Assembly (NCBI GenBank): GCA_021307315.1
Contig: JAJSPD010000028.1
Coordinates: 186,001-250,000 of the forward strand
Direction: 5' to 3'
DNA: 64,000 bases
From: Bisporella sp. PMI_857
Taxonomy: Eukaryota; Ascomycota; Leotiomycetes; Helotiales; Helotiaceae
The notes under the pieces were generated by a model, which was not told the DNA's origin, ran no database searches, and saw only the letters and a list, made by a program, of their open reading frames with translations. The translations under genes and the position numbers were made by a program. Shown here piece after piece: positions 1-12,453 of this stretch (positions within the stretch are counted from its first letter, which is position 1; each line of letters starts with the position of its first letter).

Positions 1-1491
1 ACATTAGGTTATCAATGCTATTTTAAGCCAAGAAAAGGAAAGCATCACATCGCTCTTCTGCTTGTATCGCTCTTTGGTAATCATATAGCATATATATGCG
101 CTATATCTGACCCAAAGTAATTTGTAAATTGCGGAGTGTACCTTCAAGCTGATAGCACCAAAGCAGTGAAAATCTGCTCACCCAATGTCTCGAGCCCAAT
201 TCCCGCCTCTATATTTTGTCAAGATGCTGGCTGACAATAAATGCACATAGCTCCTTTTCAAACACTGCCAACTCTGAAGTACGGCAGCGAAACAAATAAT
301 TATGTTATGACTGATCGGATGGTGTAATCCTGTAACATGCAACTAGTCCACGCGTCGAAATCTATCTCCCCATCAGGACAGAGAATCGAGTTGTTCCAAA
401 TTGGATATAGTGCAGCTCCATAAATCTTTTGTTAATAGACAATTATCGAGTTTTGCTCCTCGCCTTATCCACATCTATCAGCAAGCTTATAGGGATATTT
501 GAGATAGAAAAAAATGGACATACACGGTAGCCATGTACTTAGCCCTGTCACAGGTTTAGCCATTTGCTGTGGCATGACATACATGCTATACATGCTATAT
601 ATGCCCAATCTCCCCTTAAAGCTTTCCAAGGCTGCTGTATGCCCACAAGCTTGTTTGACCAGATGCCCTGGGCAGCATTGTATTTGTGCCGTAGCTTCTT
701 TTCGAAGTCATTGTATGGCAAGGATGAAAATTTCCGGTCATTCGCTGGGCAGTGAAATTATGCCCTTTCCTTCGTTCTAGGCCAAGCATCATATCCGAAT
801 TGAAAAACCTCGAGTTCCGAAGGTAGGAAGACCAGGCAATCCTCTCCAGAGACGAATCCAGGGCCATGTCGAGTATTCGCAAAGCGATAAAAGCCGTTCT
901 GGCAGACATATTGAATGGTTTGTGGTTTGCCCTTTGCTTGAGATTTGCAGTTATGGTTTTATGAAAAGGATGGAGAGCTGAAGTTAAAATAGGTCATGCG
1001 TTCACGATTACCGAAGTGGTCAGCAGTAAGCCTTAAGATGCGGCTGACCCGGGATCTCCCGTGAGCTTTGTCTGCCTGAAATGCACCTCGTAGGATTTCC
1101 ATCCATGACTTGGCCTTGTTGTGATTATTGAGCACTATGTATATTACCCACCAGAGGTGAGAGGCTAAGATATGGAACTTATATAGTAGTTTAGAGTGTG
1201 GTGGACGGAGGCACGTGATGTCCAAATGAGTGAGATGAGGCGCTCTCACTCAACAATTCTTCTTAAAAGCATCACCTACGGGAATAAACGTAAGTACTGT
1301 GCAAAAATAATAAAATTAAAAAAATTCGTAGCTAAAGTACATGTCAAAAGATCAATGCAAGTTCCTATCCTCCCAACATTCGTCATCTCTTTCCAGTTCT
1401 ACGCCATCAAGTCCGCCGAGAGCTAAAATACATATCAAAAGATCAACGCAAAGATCATCGTATGCTTAAATATATCCAACCACTTCAGCTC
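1..1491. other. Gene-poor left edge
   Basis: I see no gene that can be supported here. The best open frame is a minus-strand ATG frame of 97 codons (909 to 616) with no recognisable family or intron signals. The 3' end of the neighbouring zinc-cluster gene is at 1492. Confidence 0.4.
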
Positions 1492-3905
1492 TTATATTTT
1501 ATCACCTATTTTGCGACGCAAATCCTGGTTCTCTTCCTGAAGGCCTCTGGTGTAACGGTCCATCTCTCGCACCTTCTGGGTATAATCGATGAAGGTAACA
1601 TCTGCGTCATCCATTGTCATCATAATATGCGTTCTTTCCCCCGTCTTCAAGGTATATGAAAGGTAATCGAATGCCTCATCTCCGTACCACTCGCAATATC
1701 GACCATACCTTGTGCATCTAAGGCATTCTGGCATCATTTCATCACAGCGTTGATGCTCCTTTCGACATGTCTTACAAGCTACGCATCAATTAGAATATAT
1801 GCAAAGATAAAGGGATGGGAACGCTAACATGCTGTGATGCGACCGCTACCTTTGTACTTCCTCCGCGCCGGTGCTTCTCCAGAGCCAGGCTCATCTGGAT
1901 CCGGCACCGAAACTCCAGGAGGAGTCATAGGACGTGTTTGAGACTTCATAGGAGTGCTTGTTGGTGGAGAAGCATTCGACATGAGTAGGCTTGTTCCTAC
2001 CTTCGAGTCGAAACTCTTTTGGCGTTGTGCCTCGGTCTCGCTCCAACCCCCAGCTCTCTTCTCCCACGCGCCTTGTCTCTTATCTTTGGCCGCAACACCA
2101 CCCAAACCTGGATTGCTATTGTTGTAAGAATTCTTCATCATTGTGGGCAATTCAACTGGGTCATAAGATGGCATGAAATTGGATCTTCCTTGCGAAGTTC
2201 CCTGAGATTTGCTTTGAGTGCCCAGTCCTTGCTTGCTGAACTTGAGGTTACTCGCCTCATCCACCTTTCCAAGGGCTTGCTGCCGAAATGTGCTTTTGCC
2301 AATAGGTCTTGCTGTATTAAGTTTTCTTGCGTCAGCTAGACTCATGCCTTGCTCGATGAAGAACGCTTCATCCCTTTTGGTGTAGCCATGACCAGTCTCG
2401 ACCTCGGGTAACCTGGTCTGGTCGTCCATACAACCCATGATGTTATCATATTCAAATATATTTCGCTTAGTAGCGTATTTCTGGAACAGGAAAGAAGCTC
2501 GTATCTCATTAGCAAGGTCGTCGTTCTCGAATTTTTGCCGAGATCTATCCAGATCGTCAAGGGCCTCTTCGCCAAATAGATCGTCGTATTTGTGTGAAAG
2601 ATCGTCATTCATGAGTCGCTCTCGAACTCCACCCCGATCGTCACTCATTTGTTCGCTAAAAAAGTTTCCATCATCGTGTAGGGGAGCGTCGCTCACAGAT
2701 CTTTGTGGGGCTCGAAAAGGATCGCTATTGTTCGAGGGTCGCTGTTCGGCTTGAGCATAATCGTCACATATTTCTTCCATAAAAAGATCATTATGATCGA
2801 GGTTTAGTCCCTTACTGAGGAGTTTGTTCGATTTCGATTTGTAAACGCTCGTCATAGGGTCATGTGAAAGGGTTTGAGCAGATATCGACCCATTAAAGGA
2901 GCAGCGGCTCCCCATTTTGAAGGAGCTGGCGAGATTATGTCCAAAGTCTTCTCGATACTGCTTGCTGGAAGTGTGCCCCTTGTTCATGCTTGAGGTGCCA
3001 GCAATATTGTGGCTTGATATTTGAAAGTCGTCGATATTATCAGCATCAACTCTTCGCTTAATGGAAATGCTCGGTCTTGACTTCTTAGTCTGGGTTTCGT
3101 TCGCCTTGAGACTCACATTCGTGATTTCGATGTGGTTTAGAGCATTTCCATATTGCCTAGAGTCTAGAGGGGCTTTCGGGTTTACAGTACTCACTGCTTG
3201 TGGGCTAAGTCTCTCAACTTCTGGAAGTCTAGCAGAAAGGCTCTGTGTATGGGAAAGTGTACCCACATTCCCAACAATATGGTTGACAGGATCTGTCTGT
3301 CCAATATCGTGAGCTCCGATTTTATTCGTTGTTAGCAAATTCTGCTGTATTGGCCGTGAGATTCCGGGGCTGCGACCATATGAATCGAAACGGGAGCGTT
3401 CTGGTATATTCATGATCTCAGCTTTGCCGAATCGAACTCGCTTTACCGGATTCGAGGCATCAATGGTCACGCGAGAACTTTCGACTTGAGCTTCTGGTGT
3501 GCTTGAGGCCTTAACTTGTTTTGCCTTCAGCAGCGAAGATCCCCTTTGAAGGTTATTTCCTAGCTGTAGTGAGCCAGCCCAACCTAGGTCTTCTTTCTGC
3601 TTCTCGATTGGCAAGCTCCGATTGTTGTATATTTTGGCTGTCAAGACATCCTTATCCTTACTCCTAATACCTGATATATATGATTCCTTGTGAAGTTCAT
3701 CATCACTTTGGGCTCCCAATTCATCTTTCATTACGCTAGATATCGTAGAATCTTGAGCAGGCCAGAAGTCTTCGTTTTTCTTGATGACTCCCTCCTTACC
3801 AGAGAATCTCTTGATCTGTTCGATATTTGATTTACCCATATGCTCATCCTCCGAGTCGCTGTCAACAAACGGCCCAGGACGTTTCCTACCCTGGCTGCCT
3901 TGCAT
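1492..3905 (-). CDS. Disordered protein with C-terminal Zn2Cys6-type cluster
   Basis: Two exons on the minus strand, 3905-1829 and 1778-1492. The 50-bp intron has a gttagc donor and a gcgtag acceptor and joins in frame to give 787 residues. The first ~680 residues are low-complexity, rich in Ser, Asp and Arg, with acidic patches and no fold I recognise. Splicing creates the cysteine pattern C694-x2-C697-x6-C704-x6-C711-x2-C714-x6-C721, which fits a fungal binuclear zinc cluster. A heptad-like segment rich in Glu, Leu and Arg follows and the protein then ends. In known Zn2Cys6 regulators the cluster is nearly always N-terminal and followed by a dimerisation coil, so here the DNA-binding module seems to sit at the wrong end. 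No fungal-TF middle-homology domain is visible. A nuclear DNA-binding role is inferred from the cluster only. ATG at 3905 is the first in frame. Confidence 0.8.
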
Positions 3906-3954
3906 CGCGTTTGTTGGACTTTGAGTCGGCTTAAGTTGTAATTATGGTCGCAGA

Positions 3955-4190
3955 GGCAGCAAGGGGCTCGCTTCGATCACAATACTCCTCAGGGGCTTGG
4001 GTTGGTCACGCTTCGCTTCGGAGTTTTGTGTCTATCTGATAGGCTCGCTTCAGTCACACTTCCTAGGGGGCTCGCGTCGGGCTTGAGTCTCCACAAGGAC
4101 TCACTTTCACCATCCCCTTTCAAAGGAGCTCGCTTCGGTCACGTTTTCCCTCAATAGCTCGCGATGGAGTCGCCTCTTTTCAGAGGATCA
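3955..4190. repeat. Degenerate short direct-repeat array
   Basis: About six imperfect copies of a motif close to GCTCGCTTCRGTCAC recur at roughly 3965, 3992, 4042, 4068, 4096, 4125 and 4156, separated by 20-50 bp of looser similarity. It lies immediately upstream of the start codon of the zinc-cluster gene. It could be a decayed tandem repeat, TE debris, or a promoter-proximal array of protein-binding sites. A related phrase (ctcctcaggggcttg) recurs near 7110. Confidence 0.5.
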
Positions 4191-4392
4191 TTCCATGTCA
4201 CGGGTAGGAGAGTTAGTTAATTGACTGTGGTTGTTTAGAAAGAATAAGATATGAAAGAAGGAGAGATGGTGCACTTAAATATCGCTGGTAACTAAGAAGG
4301 CTGGCGACTCATACACTAGAGCAAGCCAAAGCTTTATTATCAACAATATAAGCTTATTAGCAACACCACAAATTCGGCAACAACACTGTTAG

Positions 4393-4750
4393 TGTTATAA
4401 AGTTGGGACGTGAAGGCTGATCATATGTTTAACAATCATATATGTGGCAAATTGTCAAACTACATAAAATCACAAGCTTGATTGAGTTAATCTTAGTCTA
4501 ATAAAGACTCGGTTTAGTGTCGCGGCCCTGGCCCTATCTCACTTAGAGCCCCTTAGGGCTCAGCTTCTGACACCACAGGCCTCGCTTACACTGGCCCCTG
4601 GCCAGTCTCCTGTATATAAAGCGCTGCTTTCCTTCCTTTCTTATGTCTGTAGCTTGTTCTATTCGTTATAACAATTGATAGTTGTTCACACCTTTGAGTC
4701 CTTCTTCCCGATACACGGATCGAGATCCCTGTTCGCCTTGAGTTGTTACA
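4393..4750 (+). mobile_element. Probable solo LTR of a retrotransposon
   Basis: The segment begins TGTTATAAAG and ends GTTGTTACA, matching the TG...CA ends of LTRs. It contains a TATA box (tgtatataaa at 4611-4620) followed by a pyrimidine-rich stretch, the layout expected of U3-R-U5. The flanking pentamers gttag (4388-4392) and tttag (4751-4755) match at four of five positions, like a decayed target-site duplication. No primer-binding site, gag or pol coding region is present on either side, so it would be a solo LTR. The exact left end is uncertain. Confidence 0.45.
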
Positions 4751-5397
4751 TTTAGAAGACTAGTTACAATACAGAACTCAAAACTTGAAGAATAATTAAC
4801 TTTAGAACATGGGCTTGTGTTGGAACAAAATCATACATGCAATTACCTTTACTAGCTGCATTATACTGCTAGCAACACGTAAGGCTGTTATTTAAGTGAT
4901 TTATTCTCTACATGTGTTATACATCTTAATCTCACAACAAAAAAGATCCAGAACATTGTTGTTTAATAATACAAATGGCTCAACTTTAGCCTTATTTAGT
5001 TAAAATAAACAATCTTTTTTTAAGGAATCCTGGGGAAAACCTCTTTCATTGATGGCCAGTACATTAGTTAACAATTAGGCCATATTTGCAGGCTCGGGAC
5101 TATTACTAAATAGATCAGGCTTGTGACCTAAGACTTTTTTTTTTTGTGGCGCAAAGGAAGCAGGATTTCAAATATACTATGGATATGGCAAACGTAGGTT
5201 GTACAAGGAACTGCGCCGTACATGTAGTCATTTAGCACTACCACATAACATAAGGTAAATAGCTCACTCAGTCCTAGGTTTGAATGCCTCGCCTCAACCT
5301 TCTCTTTTCTCGCCTCAACCCACACTCCAACCAGCCAAAAAAAAAAGTGTAAAGGCACAACCCCCACCAAATTCTAGTCTCACAATAAACTAAACGC

Positions 5398-5795
5398 ATC
5401 CAGTTCTCGGCTATTCTTGGCGCTCTCACCTTCGCTATCGCCTGCATAGCAGAAAGCAGCCCAAAACCAGCACGCAAAGCCTACATCCCCCTCTACTGCC
5501 CTTGCGTCCCGGTATGTAAAGCCTGCCGCCACCACCAAGGCACCGTTCTCGCACCGCCCCTAGCCTCACCAATCTCCCTCTGGCTTGAATCCAGAACTTA
5601 CCGGCGAAGTCTGTTGAAGAGCACACCGACAATATTGAAGCCGCTAAGTTGGCAAGCACTTTGTTCTCACTAATTTCGCGGAATAAAACTGATTCGAGTA
5701 GATCTGATATTGGATGTATACGGACTTCTATAGCGTCAAAATCTAGCAGAAATAATTCTATTAGGGATATTTTAAAGCCACAATTGATTTTTTAA
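5398..5795 (+). pseudogene. Relic of a small secreted protein, start codon lost
   Basis: A frame opening after a stop at 5386 reads IQFSAILGALTFAIACIAES, a typical secretion signal, but its first codon is ATC (5398) where ATG would be expected. A gtatgt donor at 5512 and a tccag acceptor ending at 5594 remove 83 bp in phase 0. The second exon (5595-5795) stays open for 66 codons to TAA. The mature part would be about 84 residues with three cysteines. If unspliced, the frame ends at 5672. There is no AG between the upstream stop and the ATC, so an upstream exon supplying the ATG is excluded. I recognise no family. It sits in a repeat-rich stretch next to an LTR and is locally GC-richer than its surroundings. 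Interpretation: a decayed secreted, possibly effector-like, gene. A chance open frame remains possible. Confidence 0.35.
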
Positions 5796-8720
5796 ATTGG
5801 GAACCTCTGGTCGTTCCAGTCTGTCTTGCTGGTATAATAACTTAATGGCTTTTCAACTGCACGCTCATTTGCATCCTTGAATCATAAACACTTTTATCAC
5901 TCGTCGCTACTATTATAAGACTTAATTTGTAGAAAATATCTCAAATATTTTCACAAAATTGAATCTCGGCAGCTTGATCCTCGAAGTGAAGTCAGAAGGC
6001 GCGTCTACCAACCCTCAAGACCGCAAACTGGCAAAGACGCATCCCCCAAAACGAGCCCCAACGCCATTGTTCTATAGATGCCAAAAACCTACTGCCAAAA
6101 TATCCATCAGCATCAGCCAGCCCAGGTAGATCCAAACCATAGCTCCCAGCTTTGTCATCCTTCTACCGAACCAACCCCTCCATAATCCATGATGCATCCC
6201 TGATCCACAAGCCAACCCCCATCCATGCCAACATAATACAGCTCCGCAAAGGCAAACACGAGCGCCTCCGTGACCACAACCCAGACATTCCACCTGCCCC
6301 TACTCGCGTCGGCTTCTTATCCAACATCCTCCTTCCCACACCACTTTCAACCCAGAACCAAGACTATGAGATTACCTACAAACAAAAATGATTTCCAACT
6401 CCCCCAACAACTGCAACGCAAACGGAAATCTCAAAAGCAGCAGCAATGGCGGTGCGGACATTTCTTCAATAAAAGTTAGATGTGGTGCAAAAGGTGGATA
6501 TTGGTATTGCAGGTGAAGATTAGCACCGTGATGGGGGCAAATATAGACTGGGAAGGGCTTTTTGGTAATTGATTTTCGTGGCTCTTAATAGTCAAGCTAG
6601 CGTTGTGGAATTACAAACTTGTAGAGACTTAATCATGAGCAAAATATATGTTGATTCTAGATGGTGGACCTCAGGATCCAGGTTTTGCAAATAGAATCAC
6701 ATCTTAGGCTCCTATGATAAAGGAATTTATTCATGTCATCAGCCTATGATTCAGGAATTACTTCCTTGTAAATAAGCAAAATCGTGAAAAATCGGGTGCA
6801 GCTGTAGTAAACATAGTTACATTGAAGATGCACCATCCACACATCTAATAACGCAACACACCGTTATCTCAAACTAGTTTAAAAGTTTGTTTATAACAAA
6901 TCTTGATCTCTTTCGAGATAAAATCACTTTAATAAAGCCTGTGATAATGAGTTCATTAACAACTACATGAGCTCCTCAACAATATCAACAACATAACACA
7001 CTTATTAAGGCTGTTATAACTTGTCAACAGTATTATTAAATAATTAGCAGCAGTACAAACTAAACCTTACAATTTATGCCCCACACCATGGCTCGTTTAG
7101 ACGGTTCTCCTCAGGGGCTTGTGCCGTGTTATTTGAGGTGTAGTTTGGATTGTCGCTCTTAAGCACAAAGAGAAAGCGGTCTTAATATCAACCACCAGCT
7201 GATCACTGATCAGGGACACAATGAGCCAACCCTCACTACTCATCCCCGGTTTCACCGTCTTCAGTCCGGCCAACTTTCAGCAACTTGCGTTATGTCCAAC
7301 TCAGTAGGAACAAGGTGCTGTCTGGAGAAAAGAGGAAGTGAGGGTAAAGAAGAGTAAGTGATCTATTATAAGCGTGCCTAGCGGCAAGAGGCACTCTCTA
7401 ACGGCTCATAGACAAATACCAGCTAGACTCATGCAAAACAAAGCTCGGCACGCTAGGTCCTCGCCAGCACCTCTCTATGCCATAGGCTGCTGGGACGTAA
7501 AGTTATGGACTGAATCCTGCATTTCAACCAATCCAGTCGTGCCTGCGCTGATACGTCCACCCATACCATAGAAGATGGAACATTAGAGATGGGGACACAG
7601 AATTACACAGATATAGGGGCTAATCTCAGTTCTCAGAGGCTTCAATATGTATAGTCCCAGTTATGAACGGACACACTTCTCAAGCTATCAACCTGCGAGT
7701 CCCCCACCACACATGCCTTCTGTACGCCCACCCATTATCCGGGTCCCTTATTGGTTAAACCCGGGACGCTCCTCTCATCCCAAACGGCCACCCATCCGCC
7801 GGCAACGCACACATACATCCACACCCATCAACCACCTCACCCCCCCCCCCCCCCCCCTTTCAACTCCCTAAAAAGCCGGTCCCGGATTAACCAGGGCCTT
7901 TGTAACTCGCCCCAAATCGGGAGAGATCCCCAATCCTGATTATCTACTGTATATATGCCGAGTTTTTTAAAAACGGAAAGAAAGGGAGAAGATCAACCCC
8001 CCCCCCCTCTTCTTACCCTCCCTCATAACCCCCAATCGAGACCTTGCGCGAACCCCCCGGTGCTTGGTAGGATCCGTGCAATGAAAGGGGAGCAAAAACT
8101 CGCGTATCTCAGGGGCTGTCGGCGGATGGTCCGGCTCCGCGACCTCGTTGCCGCCACTTTGTTATAGGAGGGAGTATGGCAATCCTGATTTTCCGAAAGC
8201 AAGATAGAGTGTTGGGCTTGTGTTGGGGGGGAAAGTGGTTCGTTCTTCATAAGGCATACTTGTTCGTAAAGGGAGGGGATAAAAACGGCGAGGTGGTCGA
8301 AGCCATTTTCGAAAGGGGCCATTCTTTGAAGCAGCGGAGAGAGAGCGGTATTGTGGGAAACGGGTTTGCTTTGAGGTTGTCTGACTACGAGGGATGCTAA
8401 AATTGCTACAACTGAGCTAAAAAAAACATCATTACCGGGTATTCTAATTTCCGGTGCGCCATGCTGATTCCTTGCTATGCGGTTTCCGCCGCATTGAATG
8501 AATACCTTGAAGCTTTCTTGATCTAGAAATCAAGATATCTATCATAACATGATGACTTATACAATTCCTGTGTGAATCCACATGCTCTAGGTCGCCCCTT
8601 CAACACATATAAAACCATTTTGGCCCTTGTATGCGCTGTGAGCGTTGGAGGCTCTAGCCCCAAGTCTTGTCTTCTGGATGTAGTTGTACTTAAACAAGCC
8701 TCGTAGTCTGCCTAGTCACC
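5796..8720. other. Gene-poor repeat-like region
   Basis: No gene can be supported over these 2.9 kb. The part from 6600 to 7080 is AT-rich. A minus-strand frame at 6293-6072 encodes a short hydrophobic stretch that may be a relic of a membrane protein, but it has no clear start. Homopolymer C tracts lie at 7840-7857 and 7997-8007. Small open frames between 7370 and 8400 show no family signature or intron logic. Confidence 0.4.
7840..7857. repeat. Poly-C tract (18 C)
   Basis: An uninterrupted run of 18 cytosines, followed 140 bp later by a second run of 11 at 7997-8007. Such G/C homopolymers are rare in this window. They could form G-quadruplex or i-motif structures and are prone to length change and sequencing error. 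Confidence 0.9.
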
Positions 8721-11197
8721 TCAGATATCCGATCCCGTAAGTTTAAAGCCGGACTTCTTCATAGGTCCCAGTAGAGGCCTTCCCTGCAATGGAAACGGAC
8801 TGAATAGCGTATCGTTCAGTATTTCATTACCATCGTCATCATATGTGCTAATAGAATTTCCATCGATACGGAAAGTACTCTTGATATCCGATGGCTCCAC
8901 GTTCACACAAAACTTATTCAGACCACCCTTCTTTGGTCTGCACAATGCCTTCACATCACCTGCAATCTCCTGATCCTCGTTCCATGTCACCGCAATGTCC
9001 CACTCTAATGCTAAATACTGCAAAATTTGCCGCGATCGTTTCGCAAAACCATGACATTCATCCATGGCGTGCAGATCAGACATACATTGAAGCAGAGCCT
9101 CGGGTCCTCGTAAGTGTGATCCGTACCCCACCAGATGGGTAATGCTTGATGTAAGGACAAAGTATGGAACAAATGACGGCGTGCGGCGGAGAGTGTAGAG
9201 TTGATCGTAAGAGAACACAAGAGTGCTAATCGCATCTGCTGCTTGGTAGCAGACGTCTCGAGGGCGTATGCCTGAGCTCAGGATATCGAGCTTGATTAAG
9301 GGGCGGAACAAGAGTAGTATTGCGTAATGATAGTACATACTGGATCAATAAGCATAAATTCTAGATACAACTAATGAATCGTGCTCACTGTGTGAAGAGA
9401 ACAGAAGGGGTAAAATTATGGCCAAGCCGTAAAACTTCTGGTATTGCATCATACCATGCAAGAAACTGGGTATATATTGATACGAGAGCCTGACCGTTTA
9501 GTACAGTGTTAGGTGAGTAGCATGTATACAAGGCTCTGTGGACGAGTTCTGAAAGCTCAGCGAATGTTTTGTAAACAGAACGGACGTTTGATGGCTGTGT
9601 GCAATTACGTTCTAGTGGAGCACCTTAAATCGCTTGTCAGAAATATTCATATTAGTGTGGGAGAAGACAAATTACCATCGTCTGTATATGGAATCCATGG
9701 CGATGCTTCACTGTTATCTACCATCGACGGAGTCGTAATCAGTTTTGTGTCACGTGAGAAAACTGGCAATTGCCCAATAGTCAAGCACCAGCACCTACGG
9801 TTTGTTAATGTTGAAATGCTTAGATAGGAACATCGTCAATAGCGCTCACTGGTCGAGAGAAAACGCTCCCCAAAACGTCGCAGATCTTACTGCATGCTCA
9901 TATGTCTCAAGTTCGCCACCGCCACTTTGGTGCTCAAGGTGCAGTCCCATTTCGATAGCTAGGCGAATCGATTGGCCAGAATAGAATGTAGCCTCGCTCG
10001 TTCTGCCGATGCTGGCTTCTCTGATTGACATTAAGCCTAAAGCTTGGACAGTAGTTAAGATATGCTTGTCTTGTTGCTGCGCTAGTAGTCGTTTTGCTTC
10101 GGCGAAGAAATGATCGCCAGAGGTCATGCTATCGAACGCAACTGTGCGGGTGGCGGGCTGAGAAGAGAATCTGCATCCTATTGCAAGCACTGTATTTACG
10201 AGCAATGATGAGCAATGCTTCGGATTGCCGGATCTGAAGTCGTCCAAGAAGTGCTCTTTGCTTAGAGATGCGAAGGTTGGATACTCCCAACAAAAATAAA
10301 GTGCCATAAGATGTTCAACAAGCCGTTCATCGTTTGTTACATCGGTCCATATCTCTTTTATCGGTTCTAATCTTTTGCCAGCTGCGAAGCCATCTCCTAG
10401 TATGTTAGTTTGTCCCTCGTCCCTCTGATTCTCTGTCGTGAAGTCCATGACGTCTTTAGAACCTTGATGCCACGTTCCTATCAGGGGGCTACGATCCATG
10501 CTATGCGCTTTGGCAGGCCAGCCCAATGCATCTCCGTGTGCATTAAGATTAACCAGACGACTTGAAGATCCGACCTCATGTCCACTTTGCAAAGCGTCCC
10601 ACGCCGCGTTGTGTATTGTAAAGTCTCCTTGATTGTCAACGAAGGCAGGCATGGAGCGGGGCCAATGCCCTATACTGCGTGCGCCTCTAAGGGCACCGTT
10701 TATGGCTTGGTTAGTACCAAACTGTGGATAGGTTGTGATGTTGGCCTCGGTTGTTACCCGTGAGGAGCGTCCCTGCATGATTTCTATGGCTTTTCCTTTC
10801 CATTTGTCGCTATTATTGCCTCCGACGTCCAACCTTTCTAGTACTGCCTCGATTGTTTCGCCCGTCCTTAGCCTTTCTAGCACTTCTTCGGATTTCTCGT
10901 TCGCTACTAATGCCGCCAATAGGCGCTCATTCTTTTGTTGCCGGGCTCGTAATTCTTCGATTTCATTTCGCATGTTCTCTTTAGATTGTCGTACGGGTAC
11001 TTCGTATATGCATTCTGTTTTCTGGGAAGCGCATCTGCCACAAGGGTGCTGGCCGTCACACTTTTTCTGCGTTAGCAAAAATCAAGGTTTTGAGCAGGGC
11101 TGGGCCAAACCTTTGATCTTTTCTTGCGACATTCAGTGCAGGCATTTGGGGTGACAGCTCCTAGCCCTCGCCGTCTCTTGGATGCATTATCATCCAT
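8721..11197 (-). CDS. Zn(II)2Cys6 transcription factor (Nit-4/XlnR-like class)
   Basis: Five exons on the minus strand: 11197-11111, 11060-9850, 9794-9676, 9623-9389 and 9339-8721. They join in frame to 756 residues. The first intron falls inside the zinc cluster. With the acceptor directly before the third cysteine codon, the cluster reads C-x2-C-x6-C-x5-C-x2-C-x6-C, including the core CRKKRSKCDGQHPCGRC. A coiled coil of Glu, Leu and Arg heptads follows at about residues 60-85. The middle-homology region (fungal_trans domain) is clear from FWGAFSLDQCWCLTIGQLP and PWIPYTDDG. The family binds CGG-containing promoter sites in the nucleus and is usually pathway-specific. Its target is unknown. 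The next genes on the same strand are an MFS transporter, a 2EXR protein and a P450, so regulation of a local pathway is conceivable but unproven. Confidence 0.93.
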
Positions 11198-12453
11198 GGC
11201 TAATACTAATGGTAATGATGACTACTTTGGTGGTAGAGCGTGAGTAAAATTCCATGTTAAGGCAATTGAGAATCTCTAATGCAAAAAATCATATTTTAGA
11301 GCATCTGACAGACAGTGGAAAGGCCCAAGGTTTACGATGCCGATGAAATGGGTGAGTAGGGCGACGAGTTTGATGTAGGATGCGTAAATTTTTTCAAAAG
11401 TATGTTTGCCAGCATCTGCAGATGCTGTTATCAGACTTTCGAGTTCAGTCTCACGCAACAAAAATATGAAGAAGCAACCAAGAAGAAAAAAACTAAGTTC
11501 AGCCTGGTGGTTTGGGAGCCAAAAAGTAGATTACGTTGTAAATAAAAAAGATAGTCCCGCCCGTCTCTGCCTGCAACTCTAACCGTGGGGTAGCTATCAG
11601 ACTTGGGACCCTGATTAGCGATCGAGCATCGATCGATATGGTACGACATGGCCACCGCGGACAGAAATCCAGGAACGCGTGACAGTCAGAATTGCTGATT
11701 CCTGTTGACATCTCCGTGCCTTGTTGCTGGCTGCTTTTACATGTGCTTCAAAGCGGGGCCTTTCTTGAGCACTTGCTTTCTGTATGATTGCTAGATGGTC
11801 AGTTGACGTAACAAAGCCGGTTCTAAAGACGAACGTGCATTGTCGGGCCTGAGTTCGAATTACCGGTTTCCCTCCTGAGAAATCCCTGGTACGAACAGCC
11901 ACGCTTATGTAAGGTGTTTCAGGACAAAAATGGTGGGCTGGCTTCAGATCTGCAACGCCATGTCATGTCATTTTTGCGTCACAGGGGTGGGACAAGGACG
12001 CTGCAAAGATTTTTTGTGTAGCGCAGATGCCTCCATCGCATAATGATTGCAGTGCCCCCGGATGAGCCCTTACATAAGCGGCTGAGGCAGATCCGGGGGG
12101 GCTTGGCATAAGAGGGCACGCGTAACTGCTCGACATTGTTAAGGAACCTTCCGTGATATTCACAAGATCTACAGCTCGTTGGCCACTAAGGTAGTGAACA
12201 TTAGTCGTAACACATATACACGTGCAATCATAAAGCATTGGACACTCGATGACGGCCTCCGCGGCTGTGGCGGGCAGCCAACAAAACGACACTCCACCAC
12301 AAGAAAAAAAAGAAGAAAAAAAGAGAGACGACAGATATTTCGAAGGAGCCTAATATCAGAGTACCTCAAGAGGTCAGGCCTGAAATATGACGAGCAAATA
12401 TTTCCTATCCATATACATATATCATACATTTCCAAACTAATAAAACAATTCCA
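11198..12453. other. Intergenic region without supported gene
   Basis: This 1.26-kb stretch lies between the regulator start (11197) and the 3' end of the MFS gene (12454). Open frames of 60-140 codons exist but have no family similarity or consistent splice signals. A purine-rich stretch lies at about 12300-12330. Confidence 0.5.

Noticed and set aside
6072..6293. Hydrophobic 73-codon minus-strand frame (WIYLGWLMLMDILAVGFW)
   Set aside because: No domain, uncertain start, frame lost upstream; at best a relic of a membrane protein.
8023..8400. Small open frames on both strands in the G/C-rich 8.0-8.4 kb stretch
   Set aside because: Overlapping frames, homopolymer-driven composition, no family signature or intron signals.
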